A stretch of DNA of 6,936 nt from Chlamydiia bacterium (GTDB lineage Bacteria; Chlamydiota; Chlamydiia; Chlamydiales; FEN-1388), in the NCBI GenBank assembly GCA_028293095.1, contig JAQGPK010000191.1, positions 1 through 6,936 on the forward strand, given 5' to 3'. A program made the position numbers and the translations under genes. The notes below the pieces were generated by a model. That model searched no databases, had not been told where the DNA came from, and saw only the letters and a program-made list of their open reading frames with translations. Below, in pieces: positions 1 through 6,568 of the stretch (position 1 is the first letter of the stretch; every line of letters starts with the position of its first letter).

Positions 1-1519
1 CGATTCATACAAGTGGAACGATCATGATTGGATGGAGAGACGAAAAAGAGAGACTCTGAATCGCCCAATCAATATTTACGAGGTGCATCTCGGCTCTTGG
101 AAGAGGCGTCATGGCCATTTTCTGACCTATCAAGAGCTTGCTCATGAACTTGCTATTTACTGCAAAGAGATGGGCTTTACGCATATTGAGCTCATGCCAA
201 TTGCAGAGCATCCTTTAGATGAGTCTTGGGGCTATCAAGTGACTGGATTTTTAGCAGTAACTTCCCGATTTGGCGCGCCTCAAGACTTTCAATATTTTGT
301 CGATCACATGCACCAGAATAATATCAGCGTGATTATCGACTGGGTCCCAGGCCATTTTCCAGTAGATGACTTTTCACTTTCCCGCTTTGATGGAACCTGT
401 TTGTATGAGCATGAAGATCCAAGACAGGGCTTTCACCCACATTGGTCAACTAATATTTTTAATTTTAATCGGCGTGAGGTCTCTTCATTCCTGATGGCAA
501 GTGCGCTGCTCTGGTTGGATGTCTACCATGTTGATGGATTACGGGTCGATGCGGTTGCTTCTATGATCTATTTGGATTATGGCCGAGCAGAAGGGGAGTG
601 GATTCCCAATCGTTTTGGTGGTAAAGAAAATTTAGATGCCATTGAGTTTTTAAAACATGTGAACTCAATTGTACATGAACGCTTTCCCGGAGCGCTGACG
701 ATTGCTGAAGAGTCAACATCCTTTCCAGGGATCACGCACCCTCTTGCATCGCAAGGCATCGGATTTGATCTCAAATGGAATATGGGCTGGATGAATGATA
801 CATTGCGCTATTTTTCGAAAGATCCCATGTATCGCCATCATCATCATAATGACCTTACATTTGGCCTTCTCTATGCGTTTTCTGAAAAGTTTGTATTAGT
901 TCTTTCCCATGATGAGGTAGTGCATGGTAAGAAAAGTCTATTGAGTAAGATGCCGGGAGATTTGTGGCAGAAATTTGCCAATCTTCGCCTTCTCTATAGC
1001 TATATGATGTGCATGCCAGGTAAAAAGCTGCTCTTTATGGGTGGTGAGATAGGGCAGTGGAATGAGTGGTTCTCTGGAGGAGAGGTAGAATGGCTTCTCT
1101 TACAATATCCACTCCACGCAGGGATGCAGAAAATGGTTAAAGAGCTCAATCACCTCTATCTTAGAGAGCATGCTCTTTGGGAAAATGATTGGACATCCTC
1201 TGGTTTTGAGTGGGTCGATTTTCGAGATGAAAAAAATAGCGTGATTTCCTTTAGACGTAAAGTAGCTCTAGGAAAAAACGACGTTACAGAGCTTTTTTGC
1301 GTGCTAAACTTTACTCCTCAGTACCAGGAAAAGTATGTCATTCCTTTACGAGGAGTAATAGAAATCAAAGAACTTTTTAATTCTGATGATGAGCGCTATG
1401 GCGGCTCTGGTAAGGTATTGGAGAAAGTTGAAATTATCCATGAGGGTACGGCAATAGAGTTGAACTTACCACCACTTGCGTGTATGATCTTCACTCTTAA
1501 AATGAATCAAAACATATAA
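1..1519 (+). CDS. glgB: 1,4-alpha-glucan (glycogen) branching enzyme, 5' end missing
   Basis: This enzyme cuts alpha-1,4 glucan chains and reattaches the pieces in alpha-1,6 linkage, making the branches of cytoplasmic glycogen (GH13 family). The reading frame is open from base 2, so the ATG at 32 is internal; the preceding codons (D-S-Y-K-W-N-D) also fit GlgB. Counting from that Met, I-Y-E-V-H-L-G-S-W lies at 15-23. The GH13 catalytic triad is visible: nucleophile Asp173 in L-R-V-D-A-V, acid/base Glu226 in I-A-E-E-S-T, and Asp294 in S-H-D-E-V. The C-terminal beta domain follows to residue 495. Bacterial GlgB is about 730 residues, so roughly the first 230 (N1 and carbohydrate-binding modules) lie outside the window. 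The stop is followed after 9 bases by ligA on the same strand, so co-transcription is likely. No frameshift or missing catalytic residue is seen. Confidence 0.97.
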   Translation, partial: DSYKWNDHDWMERRKRETLNRPINIYEVHLGSWKRRHGHFLTYQELAHELAIYCKEMGFTHIELMPIAEHPLDESWGYQVTGFLAVTSRFGAPQDFQYFVDHMHQNNISVIIDWVPGHFPVDDFSLSRFDGTCLYEHEDPRQGFHPHWSTNIFNFNRREVSSFLMASALLWLDVYHVDGLRVDAVASMIYLDYGRAEGEWIPNRFGGKENLDAIEFLKHVNSIVHERFPGALTIAEESTSFPGITHPLASQGIGFDLKWNMGWMNDTLRYFSKDPMYRHHHHNDLTFGLLYAFSEKFVLVLSHDEVVHGKKSLLSKMPGDLWQKFANLRLLYSYMMCMPGKKLLFMGGEIGQWNEWFSGGEVEWLLLQYPLHAGMQKMVKELNHLYLREHALWENDWTSSGFEWVDFRDEKNSVISFRRKVALGKNDVTELFCVLNFTPQYQEKYVIPLRGVIEIKELFNSDDERYGGSGKVLEKVEIIHEGTAIELNLPPLACMIFTLKMNQNI

Positions 1520-1528
1520 AGCACGATC

Positions 1529-3547
1529 ATGGTAACAAGACAAGACTACGAAAAACTGTGTGATGAAGTCTGGAAACATAACAGGCTCTATTTTCAAGAA
1601 GGCAAGCCGATCATCTCTGATGATGAGTATGACCGCCTTGTGCGAAAACTTGAAGCAGTTGAAGAGACGCATCCTGAGTGGATTTCAGCCACTTCTCCAA
1701 CACAGCGCGTTGGGGAAAAACCACTTGCTGGATTCTTAGATGTGAGCCATAAAAAGCCAATGCTGTCACTTGAAAAAGGATTTACAAAAGAAGAGCTTGA
1801 AGACTTTGATGCTAGGGTAAAGCGCATCTTGAGTGTCAAACAGGTAGAGTATACTGTTGAGGTGAAGATGGATGGTCTTGCAATCTCTGTACTTTATGAA
1901 AAAGGACAGTATAAGCAGGCGATCACACGAGGTGATGGGAAGGTGGGGAGTGATGTCACGCAGAATCTTAAAACACTTCATGGGCTGCCTCTTCGCTTAA
2001 CACAAGAAAATATTCCAGATACCTTGGAAATACGAGGAGAGGTCTTTTTACCAAAACAGGGCTTTGAAAAGATGAACGAAGAGCGAGCAAAGCTTGGAGA
2101 GCCACTCTGGGCAAATCCTCGCAATGCTGCAGCCGGTTCTTTAAAACTGTTAGATCCAAAAGAGGTTGCCAAACGTGTGGAGCTCTCTGTCACTTTTTAT
2201 GGAGTCGTGTATGAACCTGCTCTGCCCATCAGAAAGCAGTCAGAGGTGAATGAGTATCTTAAATCTCTCGGTCTTTCAACGCTTCCTTATCATAAACTCT
2301 GCCATTCAATTGATGAAGTCATGGAATATGCCGCAGAAATTGAGAAAAAGCGGGTAGACCTTCCATTTGGTATTGATGGCATTGTGCTGAAAGTTGATGA
2401 TCTACGAGCCTACGAAGATCTTGGAACAACTGGGAAACACCCACGCGGTGCGATTGCTTATAAATTTGCCGCAGAACAGGCCTGGACAACAATCAAAGAT
2501 ATTACGGTGCAAGTTGGTCGTACTGGCGTACTCACACCAGTTGCCGAGCTTGAGCCAGTGCTACTTGCAGGCAGTACGATTGCAAGAGCGACACTGCACA
2601 ATTTCGATGAACTTGCTCGCAAAGATATTCGAGTCGGAGATTATGTTGCCGTTGAAAAGGGAGGGGATGTCATCCCTAAAGTGTTACAGGCAGATCCAAG
2701 TAGGCGTAACGAGAGCTCAAAGCCCTTCCATATTCCAAAAACATGTCCTGCATGCCAAAGCACAGTTTATAAAGATCCGCAAGAAGTGGCCTATCGTTGC
2801 GTGAATCCAGTCTGTCCTGAACAGGTGTTACGAGGATTGACACACTTTGTCTCTAAAGATGGTTTAGATATCGAAAATCTTGGAGAAAAGGTCATGGAGC
2901 AGCTTTTTTTAAAGGGCTTTGTTAAATACCCTTCTGATATTTTTTCTTTAACACGTGAGCAACTTGCACAGCTTGATAATTTTAAAGAAAAATCTATTAA
3001 TAATCTCCTAGAGAGTATTGAAAAGGCTAAAAAGACAACGCTTGCACGTTTGATTATGGCGCTCGGCATTCGACATGTAGGAATACAGGCAGCAGATCTC
3101 ATCGCAAACCACACAGGATCTATTGAGAAGCTTTTGCAGATAAGTAAAGAAGAGCTTTTAGAGTTGCAAGGCGTTGGTGAAAAGGTGGCCAGTTCTTTTG
3201 TAGAGTACTTTGCAAATAGAGAAAATCAAAAGCAGATGCAGCTATTTCAAGAGCGAGGCCTAGAGTGTACAAGCGAGGATTTTACAGCATTTCAGGGACA
3301 TCCTTTTTATAATAAACTTCTTGTATTGACTGGCACACTTCATAGCCTTTCACGCCATGAAGCTGAGAGGAAAATTAAAGCAGTAGGCGGAAAAGTATCA
3401 GATTCAGTCGGTAAAAAGACCGACTTTGTTGTTGTTGGAACGGATGCTGGATCAAAATTTGAAAAAGCGAAGAAATTAGGTATACCCGTTCTAACAGAAG
3501 ATGAATTTCTACAAAGGTACAGCGCTCACCATGTTACAACTGCGTAA
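1529..3547 (+). CDS. ligA: NAD+-dependent DNA ligase LigA
   Basis: LigA seals nicks in duplex DNA during replication and repair, using NAD+ to adenylate its active-site lysine. The 672 residues match the usual bacterial length (about 670). In order: the NMN-binding Ia domain (about 1-70, with S-D-D-E-Y-D at 30-35); the nucleotidyltransferase domain with catalytic Lys113 in K-M-D-G; the OB fold (about 316-400, with Q-V-G-R-T-G at 328-333); a four-cysteine zinc finger (Cys406, 409, 424, 429); the helix-hairpin-helix domain (about 435-565, with G-V-G at 548-550); and a C-terminal BRCT domain (about 591-668). The ATG at 1529 gives the expected N-terminus, but no clear Shine-Dalgarno precedes it. 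That suggests translation linked to glgB, which ends 9 bases upstream. The last 17 bases overlap the start of the next gene. All domains and key residues look intact. Confidence 0.98.
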   Translation: MVTRQDYEKLCDEVWKHNRLYFQEGKPIISDDEYDRLVRKLEAVEETHPEWISATSPTQRVGEKPLAGFLDVSHKKPMLSLEKGFTKEELEDFDARVKRILSVKQVEYTVEVKMDGLAISVLYEKGQYKQAITRGDGKVGSDVTQNLKTLHGLPLRLTQENIPDTLEIRGEVFLPKQGFEKMNEERAKLGEPLWANPRNAAAGSLKLLDPKEVAKRVELSVTFYGVVYEPALPIRKQSEVNEYLKSLGLSTLPYHKLCHSIDEVMEYAAEIEKKRVDLPFGIDGIVLKVDDLRAYEDLGTTGKHPRGAIAYKFAAEQAWTTIKDITVQVGRTGVLTPVAELEPVLLAGSTIARATLHNFDELARKDIRVGDYVAVEKGGDVIPKVLQADPSRRNESSKPFHIPKTCPACQSTVYKDPQEVAYRCVNPVCPEQVLRGLTHFVSKDGLDIENLGEKVMEQLFLKGFVKYPSDIFSLTREQLAQLDNFKEKSINNLLESIEKAKKTTLARLIMALGIRHVGIQAADLIANHTGSIEKLLQISKEELLELQGVGEKVASSFVEYFANRENQKQMQLFQERGLECTSEDFTAFQGHPFYNKLLVLTGTLHSLSRHEAERKIKAVGGKVSDSVGKKTDFVVVGTDAGSKFEKAKKLGIPVLTEDEFLQRYSAHHVTTA

Positions 3548-3815
3548 TTATACAAGCATTCAAAATGCAGTAGGATCTTCCTTAGTTGACACTCATCTTA
3601 AGGCAGCGACGACTCCTGGAAATTTACACACTTCACCAGTTAGACTTTCTGAGGCTGTTGTTGGCTCTTTCTGCCTTTTATTTAGTGCTACAATGACTTG
3701 CAAATATTTGAAGGCAAGAAGATGGAGGGCGGCAGCTGTTGGTGTCGTTGCAACAACTGTGTTTACGGCCTTTGTTGCTTGTGTCGTCACGACAGGTGTC
3801 TCGAAGTCGGAATAA
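3531..3815 (+). CDS. Small two-helix membrane protein of unknown function
   Basis: I do not recognise a family. From the ATG at 3531 the product is 94 residues. A polar N-terminus (1-38, rich in Ser/Thr) is followed by two hydrophobic stretches, about 41-59 and 67-89, separated by a short basic turn (K-Y-L-K-A-R-R-W-R), and a tail of about five residues. This is a membrane hairpin. No cleavable signal peptide is apparent. The start overlaps the end of ligA by 17 bases in another frame, and A-A-A-G-G at 3514-3518 could be a ribosome binding site, though its 12-base spacing is long. An alternative ATG at 3501 adds ten residues but has no spaced Shine-Dalgarno. The overlap implies co-transcription and possibly translational coupling with ligA. 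A bilobed hydrophobic hairpin is the hallmark of chlamydial inclusion membrane (Inc) proteins, so an Inc-like role is an inference. A spurious ORF is still possible, but the hydrophobic pattern argues against that. Confidence 0.6.
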   Translation: MLQLRNYTSIQNAVGSSLVDTHLKAATTPGNLHTSPVRLSEAVVGSFCLLFSATMTCKYLKARRWRAAAVGVVATTVFTAFVACVVTTGVSKSE

Positions 3816-3851
3816 TGATTTTTATTTTATGTGATGTCGTTCGCGTACTGA

Positions 3852-3884
3852 TGCTGGAGAAGTATCTTTCGAGATTCTCCAGCA
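3852..3884. terminator. Hairpin between convergent genes, probable bidirectional terminator
   Basis: A perfect 10-base-pair inverted repeat (T-G-C-T-G-G-A-G-A-A at 3852-3861 against its complement at 3875-3884) encloses a further 3-base-pair stem (T-C-T / A-G-A at 3865-3867 and 3872-3874) capped by T-T-C-G, with a three-base bulge (3862-3864) on the left arm. It is the only strong hairpin found in the 81 bases between the plus-strand gene ending at 3815 and the minus-strand gene ending at 3897. That is where both transcripts should stop. The U-tract is poor: A-T-T-T-A-T-T-T follows 7 bases later on the plus strand, and none adjoins it on the minus strand. It may therefore be a weak intrinsic terminator or an RNA 3'-end stabiliser. 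Confidence 0.6.
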
Positions 3885-3896
3885 ATAGAAATTTAT

Positions 3897-4709
3897 TTAG
3901 ATCACGTATTCACTCGCTGCTTTTCTTAATTTTTCAATTAAACTATTTGTTTTAAGAAGAAGTTCAGTAATTTTCTGCAGTAATAGCTCTCTTAGATTCG
4001 TATAGCCACATGCATTTGCTGCATTTAAGAGCGCTTCTCTATTACAATCGTTCAAGTCAGCAGCAGTAAGTGATGCTACTCTTTCAAAAAGTTGTGCTTC
4101 GCACTTAACTCTAATGTCTTGGGGAAGATTTTTGAGTTGAGTGAGGATCTCAGCATCCAGTAAATCTACAGTTTTCGTCGATGTGAACGTTTCTAAAAAA
4201 AGATGGGTTGCAAGAGGAATATGTTCTGATTTTTTTAATAAGTTTACGCCAGTTCTATTAAATTCAGAATTGAATAGTGCTTTTATTACAATATCTTTAT
4301 CGCTAAAATCTTCTGGTTTTGTTGATTTTGCGATAATAGCAAGATGCTTTTCACACTGAGCTTTCTCTTTTAGAGGGAGTTTGCGCATTTTTTGCACTAC
4401 AGTTAGATCAACCAATTCTAGTGTTGGAAGCTTTGTAAAAATATCAGAAAATTTTTTGATACCTTTTTGTGTTGTAAGATCCGCCTCTGTAAGTGCAGTC
4501 TGAAGGTAGAGTGACCTAGTAATACTAGATCTCGCTTCTTCTATTTCGGGGAAATGTCCATTATGTAAGAAGAAACCAATTCTTTCAGACAGCCTAGCGG
4601 TGACGGATTGTGCTAAAAACTGCCACGGTTGTTTTTTTTCTGGCTCTTGATTTGTAGTCGCTTGCGAAAATGAGCTATTTGCACCATCTAATGACGAAAT
4701 GGGATTCAT
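3897..4709 (-). CDS. Hypothetical alpha-helical protein with weak internal repeats
   Basis: I do not recognise this 270-residue protein. It has no signal peptide or membrane segment. The first 28 residues are polar and rich in Ser, Thr, Asn and Gln. The rest reads as amphipathic helices and ends in a Leu/Lys-rich helix (about 236-268) with coiled-coil character. Two segments about 84 residues apart resemble each other (about 100-145 and 181-230): each starts V-D-L, then has L-P, then C-E, then a hydrophobic helix, then a Thr-x-x-D turn. The turn also occurs near residue 74 (L-T-E-A-D-L at 73-78, L-T-A-A-D-L at 214-219). The ATG at 4709 has a weak T-T-A-G-G upstream. The gene lies 39 bases downstream of miaB on the same strand, so read-through from miaB is plausible. 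Its codons look more AT-rich than its neighbours. A polar N-terminus on a lineage-specific soluble protein would suit a secreted effector, but this is speculation. Confidence 0.8.
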   Translation of the reverse strand: MNPISSLDGANSSFSQATTNQEPEKKQPWQFLAQSVTARLSERIGFFLHNGHFPEIEEARSSITRSLYLQTALTEADLTTQKGIKKFSDIFTKLPTLELVDLTVVQKMRKLPLKEKAQCEKHLAIIAKSTKPEDFSDKDIVIKALFNSEFNRTGVNLLKKSEHIPLATHLFLETFTSTKTVDLLDAEILTQLKNLPQDIRVKCEAQLFERVASLTAADLNDCNREALLNAANACGYTNLRELLLQKITELLLKTNSLIEKLRKAASEYVI

Positions 4710-4748
4710 AAAAATACCTAAAATTAAAATTAATGTTAAAAATTGCTT
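4710..4748 (-). other. Very AT-rich miaB-downstream spacer
   Basis: This 39-base gap has only 5 G or C bases. It separates the miaB stop from the ATG of the 270-residue protein. On the minus strand it contains T/A runs that could host a -10 element, but no convincing -35/-10 pair at 16-18 spacing was found. No terminator hairpin follows miaB. The downstream gene is therefore either read from the miaB transcript or has a weak promoter of its own. Confidence 0.5.
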
Positions 4749-6089
4749 TTAAATAACGAGCGAAAGAGGATTGTGCGCGATCAGTTCACCCATCAATGTT
4801 TGATGGCTGTAGCTATGAATTTTTACTTTTTGTAGAGTGCCTATGTGTGTTTTTTCGCCAGAAAAAAGTACATTTTTCCAGCAGCGGGTTCGCCCTTTTA
4901 ATAGACTATCATCTTTAAAATTTTGTTCCTCTACTAAAACTTCAACTTCTTTTCCAAGAAACTCTTCTCTTTTTGTAGTATAGATCTCATTTTGAAGAGT
5001 AAGCAGCTTTTGAAGGCGCGCTTCTTTCACCTCTTCTGGAATGTCATCTTTCCAGCGCATTGCAGGAGTTCCTTTTCTCTGACTGTATGAAAAGAGAAAA
5101 GCGCAGTCATACTCAATGGCTTTCATCACCTCATAAGTCTCTTCAAACTCTTCATCAGACTCCGTCGGAAATCCTACTATAATATCCGTACCAAGGCAGA
5201 CATTTGGAACAATACTTCGAAGGAGGGCAACTTTATCAAGATACTCACCTTTAGTGTAGAGACGATGCATCTTGCGTAAAATGCGATCAGATCCTGCTTG
5301 GATAGGGAAATGGACAAATTCACAGAGGGTTGGCAGATCACGGATCGCCTCCATAAGATTTCGAGTGATATCAACAGGATGACTTGTCATGAATCGAATG
5401 CGCTCAATCCCATCAATAGCATCGAGGCGGTAGAGTAGATCATGAAAGAGACAGCTCCATTCGGGCTTGTCTTTGCCATAGCTATTGACATTTTGTCCAA
5501 GGAGTGTCAGTTCTTTATAACCATTTGCTGCAAGCTTTTTACATTCTTCGACAATGCTGTCAGGATGTCTTGAAGATTCAGGGCCTCGTGTGTAGGGAAC
5601 AACGCAGTAGGTGCAGAATTTATCACAGCCGCGGATGATGGAGACATGCGCCTTCACGGGGTCCGTGCGTTTGGCACTTGTGTAATCAAGCTCATGCTCA
5701 AAGCGACTATCAACCTTTACAGGCTGCTTTCCTGTGAGCAGGACTTCATCCAGAATGGCGTTTAATTCATGAATATTATTCGTTCCTAGTACAAAATCTA
5801 AATAGGGGACTTTTTTGAAAAGTGTCTCTTTTTTAGCATTTGCCATACAGCCTGTTATGCCTATAACAGGGCGATTTTCATGCAATTTACCAAGCCTACC
5901 AATTTTGCCAAGTGCTTTGCGCTCTGCCAGATCTCGGATAGAGCAGGTGTTGAATAGAAGAAGATCTGCATTTTCTTCAGTGGCAGGAGTAAGGCCGCGG
6001 TTTTCAAGCATGCCTTTCATGATCTCGGTATCGAGTTCATTCATCTGGCAACCGTAAGTGCGGACATGAAATGTTTTGACTTCTCGCAT
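4749..6089 (-). CDS. miaB: tRNA-2-methylthio-N6-dimethylallyladenosine synthase MiaB
   Basis: MiaB is a radical-SAM methylthiotransferase that converts i6A37 to ms2i6A37 in tRNAs reading UNN codons, stabilising codon pairing. From the Met at 6089 it is 446 residues, typical of the family. The N-terminal MTTase domain has the three auxiliary-cluster cysteines: Cys14 in T-Y-G-C-Q-M-N, Cys49 in N-T-C-S and Cys81 in T-G-C-M. The radical-SAM core has C-x3-C-x2-C (Cys155, 159, 162) followed by P-Y-T-R-G. A C-terminal TRAM domain (about 380-437) should bind tRNA. The frame stays open to ATGs at 6113 and 6155. The 6089 start was chosen because it puts the usual short lead before T-Y-G-C-Q-M-N, avoids overlap with the divergent gene and fits a candidate promoter. 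None of the three starts has a good Shine-Dalgarno. MiaB rather than RimO or MtaB fits N-T-C-S-I-R and E-R-K-A, with good but not absolute certainty. Confidence 0.95.
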   Translation of the reverse strand: MREVKTFHVRTYGCQMNELDTEIMKGMLENRGLTPATEENADLLLFNTCSIRDLAERKALGKIGRLGKLHENRPVIGITGCMANAKKETLFKKVPYLDFVLGTNNIHELNAILDEVLLTGKQPVKVDSRFEHELDYTSAKRTDPVKAHVSIIRGCDKFCTYCVVPYTRGPESSRHPDSIVEECKKLAANGYKELTLLGQNVNSYGKDKPEWSCLFHDLLYRLDAIDGIERIRFMTSHPVDITRNLMEAIRDLPTLCEFVHFPIQAGSDRILRKMHRLYTKGEYLDKVALLRSIVPNVCLGTDIIVGFPTESDEEFEETYEVMKAIEYDCAFLFSYSQRKGTPAMRWKDDIPEEVKEARLQKLLTLQNEIYTTKREEFLGKEVEVLVEEQNFKDDSLLKGRTRCWKNVLFSGEKTHIGTLQKVKIHSYSHQTLMGELIAHNPLSLVI

Positions 6090-6104
6090 TAGAAAATCTA
6101 TAGT
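6076..6104 (+). promoter_or_regulatory. Candidate sigma70-type promoter for the HemJ-like gene
   Basis: T-T-G-A-C-T (6076-6081) and T-A-T-A-G-T (6099-6104) are separated by exactly 17 bases, and each matches the consensus at five of six positions. Transcription would start near 6111, giving a leader of about 27 bases to the GTG at 6138. The -35 box lies inside the first miaB codons on the opposite strand. Recognition by the chlamydial major sigma factor (sigma66) is inferred from consensus similarity. Confidence 0.5.
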
Positions 6105-6115
6105 TTTTTGCATAA

Positions 6116-6145
6116 ATTCTATGCTATAAGGTGTAAAGTGATCAA
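6116..6145 (-). promoter_or_regulatory. Candidate sigma70-type promoter for miaB
   Basis: On the minus strand T-T-G-A-T-C (6145-6140, four of six consensus) and T-A-G-A-A-T (6121-6116, five of six) are 18 bases apart. Transcription would begin near 6109, about 20 bases before the miaB ATG at 6089 and downstream of the alternative starts at 6113 and 6155. If it is real, the shorter MiaB is the correct one. The match is moderate, and such pairs arise by chance in AT-rich DNA. Confidence 0.3.
6128..6133 (+). promoter_or_regulatory. Ribosome binding site deciding a GTG start
   Basis: A-A-G-G-T-G ends 4 bases before the GTG at 6138 and closely matches the complement of the 16S rRNA 3' end. It is the best Shine-Dalgarno in the window. 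It selects the GTG over the in-frame TTG at 6108, which lies upstream of the predicted transcript start. Confidence 0.6.
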
Positions 6146-6518
6146 GCTGTTTCATTTTCTATTTCTGTTTCTCTGGGTCGGTACCCTGTTTTTGATGCCC
6201 TATTTGCTCAGGCAAAAGTTTCAGCCGGCATATAAGTTATATCTTAAATTTCAACTTCCTGTAATGATATTAGCTCTGATACTGGGAGGCTTCCTCCTCT
6301 CTACGAATCCTGAGAAAATGCGCTCTGGTTGGTTTCATATGAAATTGACAGGTGTTATTGGTCTTATTGGCTGCGATATTTGGTCTGGATTACTCGCTCG
6401 TCAATTTTCTCGCTATGGCCTTCAGAAGAGGCAGTGGGTCTATTTTTTACTGCAAGGGCTCATTCTTTTCTTTATATTTGTGATTTTGGCAGGAATTTTG
6501 CTTGGCAAAAAAGGGTAG
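6138..6518 (+). CDS. hemJ: HemJ-like (UPF0093/CopD-type) membrane protein, probable protoporphyrinogen oxidase
   Basis: HemJ proteins are small inner-membrane haem-binding proteins that oxidise protoporphyrinogen IX to protoporphyrin IX, the penultimate step of haem synthesis. From the GTG this is 126 residues with four hydrophobic helices (about 3-24, 36-55, 66-86, 100-122). Two family hallmarks are present: a His in the first helix (His6 in K-L-F-H, followed by L-W-V-G) and S-G-W-F-H-M-K-L-T at 63-71, which matches the HemJ S-G-W-x-H-x-K-L-T block with its conserved His and Lys. Deviations: it is shorter than the usual 140-plus residues, the loop after helix 1 is contracted, and the N-E-x-P motif expected near helix 4 is absent (Q-W-V-Y-F-L-L-Q instead). 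It could therefore be a divergent HemJ or a related membrane protein of another function. It is divergent from miaB and 50 bases upstream of rplM. Confidence 0.72.
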   Translation: MIKLFHFLFLFLWVGTLFLMPYLLRQKFQPAYKLYLKFQLPVMILALILGGFLLSTNPEKMRSGWFHMKLTGVIGLIGCDIWSGLLARQFSRYGLQKRQWVYFLLQGLILFFIFVILAGILLGKKG

Positions 6519-6530
6519 GCCATTTATCCT
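6502..6530 (+). promoter_or_regulatory. Candidate promoter for rplM
   Basis: T-T-G-G-C-A (6502-6507, five of six consensus) and T-A-T-C-C-T (6525-6530, four of six) are 17 bases apart, with the -35 box in the last codons of the upstream gene. Transcription would start near 6537, leaving a leader of about 32 bases that contains the rplM ribosome binding site. An independent promoter would suit a highly expressed ribosomal gene, but read-through from upstream is equally possible. Confidence 0.35.
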
Positions 6531-6568
6531 TATTGTTTCATATTTTAGGTACGAAAAGGTTTTTAGAC

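Noticed and set aside
32..34. ATG at 32 as the true start of glgB
   Set aside because: The frame stays open to the window edge, the codons before it fit GlgB, and the protein would otherwise lack about 230 N-terminal residues.
836..847. Run of four His residues in GlgB as a metal site or tag
   Set aside because: It sits where GlgB proteins normally have an H-H-N-D-L-T-F segment, so it is a small variation on a conserved family motif.
2394..2804. 136-codon plus-strand ORF inside ligA
   Set aside because: It is out of frame with an intact ligase including its OB fold and zinc finger, and its product shows no domain or sensible composition.
2791..3114. 107-codon minus-strand ORF opposite ligA
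   Set aside because: It is antisense to the conserved zinc-finger and helix-hairpin-helix coding region, and its product has no recognisable feature.
3501..3530. ATG at 3501 as start of the small membrane protein
   Set aside because: It has no spaced ribosome binding site and deepens the overlap with ligA to 47 bases. The 3531 ATG has A-A-A-G-G upstream. Not fully excluded.
3698..3955. 85-codon plus-strand ORF across the convergent gap
   Set aside because: It overlaps the small membrane gene in another frame, runs through the hairpin and into the opposite gene, and has an implausible Cys-rich composition.
6108..6110. In-frame TTG at 6108 as start of the HemJ-like gene
   Set aside because: It lies at or before the predicted transcript start, has no Shine-Dalgarno and adds residues outside the family match. 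The GTG at 6138 has A-A-G-G-T-G at ideal spacing.
6090..6155. 22-residue N-terminal extension of MiaB from the ATG at 6155
   Set aside because: It would overlap the divergent GTG start, has no clear ribosome binding site and precedes the normal MiaB N-terminus with sequence of no family resemblance.
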